A stretch of DNA of 8,032 nt, taken from positions 1 to 8,032 of the forward strand of contig JBBKWG010000165.1 in NCBI GenBank assembly GCA_037968835.1. The letters run 5' to 3'. Made by a program: the position numbers and the translations under genes. Below are positions 7,375-8,032 of this stretch, one piece after another. Below the pieces are notes generated by a model that searched no databases, was not told the DNA's origin, and saw only the letters and a program-made list of their open reading frames with translations. Origin of the DNA: JBBKWG01 sp037968835. GTDB taxonomy: Bacteria > Pseudomonadota > Alphaproteobacteria > Rhodobacterales > Rhodobacteraceae. How positions within the stretch are numbered: the first letter of the stretch is position 1; every line of letters starts with the position of its first letter.

Positions 7375-7491
7375 AATCTGCTCCTCACGCGCCGCTTGGC
7401 AAAACACGGACACGCCGTTAGGTCGATGAACTTGCGGCGACCTTGCGGTCTGGCGCGGGGGTGCATCAACAAGGACGCTACGTCACAGGAC
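7375..7491. promoter_or_regulatory. Divergent intergenic region between acyl-CoA dehydrogenase and Sua5-family genes
   Basis: These 117 bp must contain the start of the leftward operon and probably of the rightward gene. On the plus strand a TTGGCA at 7396-7401 is a passable -35, but the hexamer 17 bp later (TAGGTC) is poor. No clear operator or leftward promoter was found. CTTGCGG occurs twice, at 7431-7437 and 7442-7448. Confidence 0.4.
7381..7386 (-). promoter_or_regulatory. Ribosome binding site of the acyl-CoA dehydrogenase
   Basis: GAGGAG on the minus strand, 6 nt before ATG at 7374. It decides between that start and the upstream in-frame ATG at 7413, which would add 13 residues (MSVFCQAAREEQI) not typical of the family. 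Confidence 0.75.
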
Positions 7492-8032
7492 ATGATTGCG
7501 CGGATTGATACAAAGGTGCTTGCGCCGGACGCCAGTGGCATCGCTGAAGCCGGGATTTTGCTGGCAGCCGGGCGGCTCGTCGCCTTCCCGACCGAGACGG
7601 TTTACGGGCTGGGGGCCAATGCCTGCGACGACCGGGCCGTGGCGCGCATTTTCGAGGCGAAAGACCGGCCCGCCTTCAATCCGCTGATCGTGCATGTGCC
7701 GGATCCGGCGGCCGCGCGGGCACTGGTGGCGTTTGACGATGTGGCCGAGCGGTTGGCGGACGCGTTCTGGCCCGGGGCGCTGACGCTTGTGCTGCCGCTG
7801 TTGCCGGACGCGGGGATTTCGCCGCTTGTGACCGCCGGCGGCGCGTTGCTGGCGATCCGGGTGCCCGATCATCCGCTGGCGACGCAATTGCTGCGCGCCG
7901 CCGGGTGTCCAGTGGCCGCGCCGTCGGCGAACCCGTCGGGGCGGATCAGTCCGACGGACGCCGGCCATGTGCTGGCGGGGCTGTCGGGACGGATCGACGC
8001 GGTGCTGGATGGCGGTCCATGCGGTGTTGGTG
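7492..8032 (+). CDS. L-threonylcarbamoyladenylate synthase (Sua5/YrdC/TsaC family), 3' end cut off by window edge
   Basis: The product makes threonylcarbamoyl-AMP from threonine, bicarbonate and ATP, the first step of the t6A modification at position 37 of ANN-decoding tRNAs. The frame is open for 180 codons to the window edge. The YrdC fold is shown by FPTETVYGLGANA (32-44), KDRPAFNPL (57-65), FWPGALTLVL (92-101), AIRVPDHPLA (121-130) and APSANPSGRISPT (143-155); K57, R59, R123, S145 and N147 fit the conserved nucleotide and substrate-binding residues. Whether it is the long Sua5 form or the short TsaC form cannot be seen because the 3' part is missing. ATG at 7492 fits the usual short N-terminus, although its AGGA is only one base upstream. 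An in-frame ATG at 7426 would add 22 Arg/Cys-rich residues and is less likely. It is transcribed away from the acyl-CoA dehydrogenase operon. Confidence 0.92.
   Translation, partial: MIARIDTKVLAPDASGIAEAGILLAAGRLVAFPTETVYGLGANACDDRAVARIFEAKDRPAFNPLIVHVPDPAAARALVAFDDVAERLADAFWPGALTLVLPLLPDAGISPLVTAGGALLAIRVPDHPLATQLLRAAGCPVAAPSANPSGRISPTDAGHVLAGLSGRIDAVLDGGPCGVG

Noticed and set aside
7426..7491. Earlier start (ATG 7426) for the Sua5-family gene
   Set aside because: It would add 22 Arg/Cys-rich residues unlike the short N-terminus usual before the YrdC core; kept only as an alternative.

Overview
The window looks like chromosomal DNA from an alphaproteobacterium, most likely a Rhodobacterales (Roseobacter/Paracoccus-like) species. 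This rests on the high G+C content with strong third-position G/C bias, the protein flavours (a membrane-anchored LuxR-type regulator, a DUF6173-like protein, a DmdC-like acyl-CoA dehydrogenase), and the many long antisense shadow ORFs typical of such genomes. I see no rRNA, tRNA, CRISPR array, insertion sequence or phage gene.

Left part (1-3018), all leftward. The ABC-F translation factor EttA is cut by the left edge after 501 codons. Upstream of it lies a two-gene unit: an exported PepSY-like protein with a Ser/Gly/Val repeat tail, then, 13 bp later, a small LuxR-family regulator with two predicted transmembrane helices. A 356-bp stretch without a convincing gene follows, then a possible rightward 68-codon gene with a good ribosome binding site (3019-3225).

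Middle and right part (3242-7374), all leftward. An acyl-CoA dehydrogenase overlaps a metallo-beta-lactamase-fold hydrolase by one base. The hydrolase is followed, across a single base, by a DUF6173-like gene that starts with TTG. After a 101-bp gap comes a FadR/GntR-family regulator whose upstream region carries an AT-rich -10-like element overlapping a 13-bp inverted repeat. The first three genes look like one translationally coupled operon for acyl-CoA metabolism. The FadR-type regulator may control itself and perhaps the operon, but its ligand cannot be read from the sequence.

Right end. A divergent rightward Sua5/YrdC-family L-threonylcarbamoyladenylate synthase gene (tRNA t6A synthesis) starts at 7492 and is cut by the right edge. 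Most of the window is ordinary core metabolism. The part most worth following up is the exported PepSY-like protein paired with a membrane-bound LuxR regulator.
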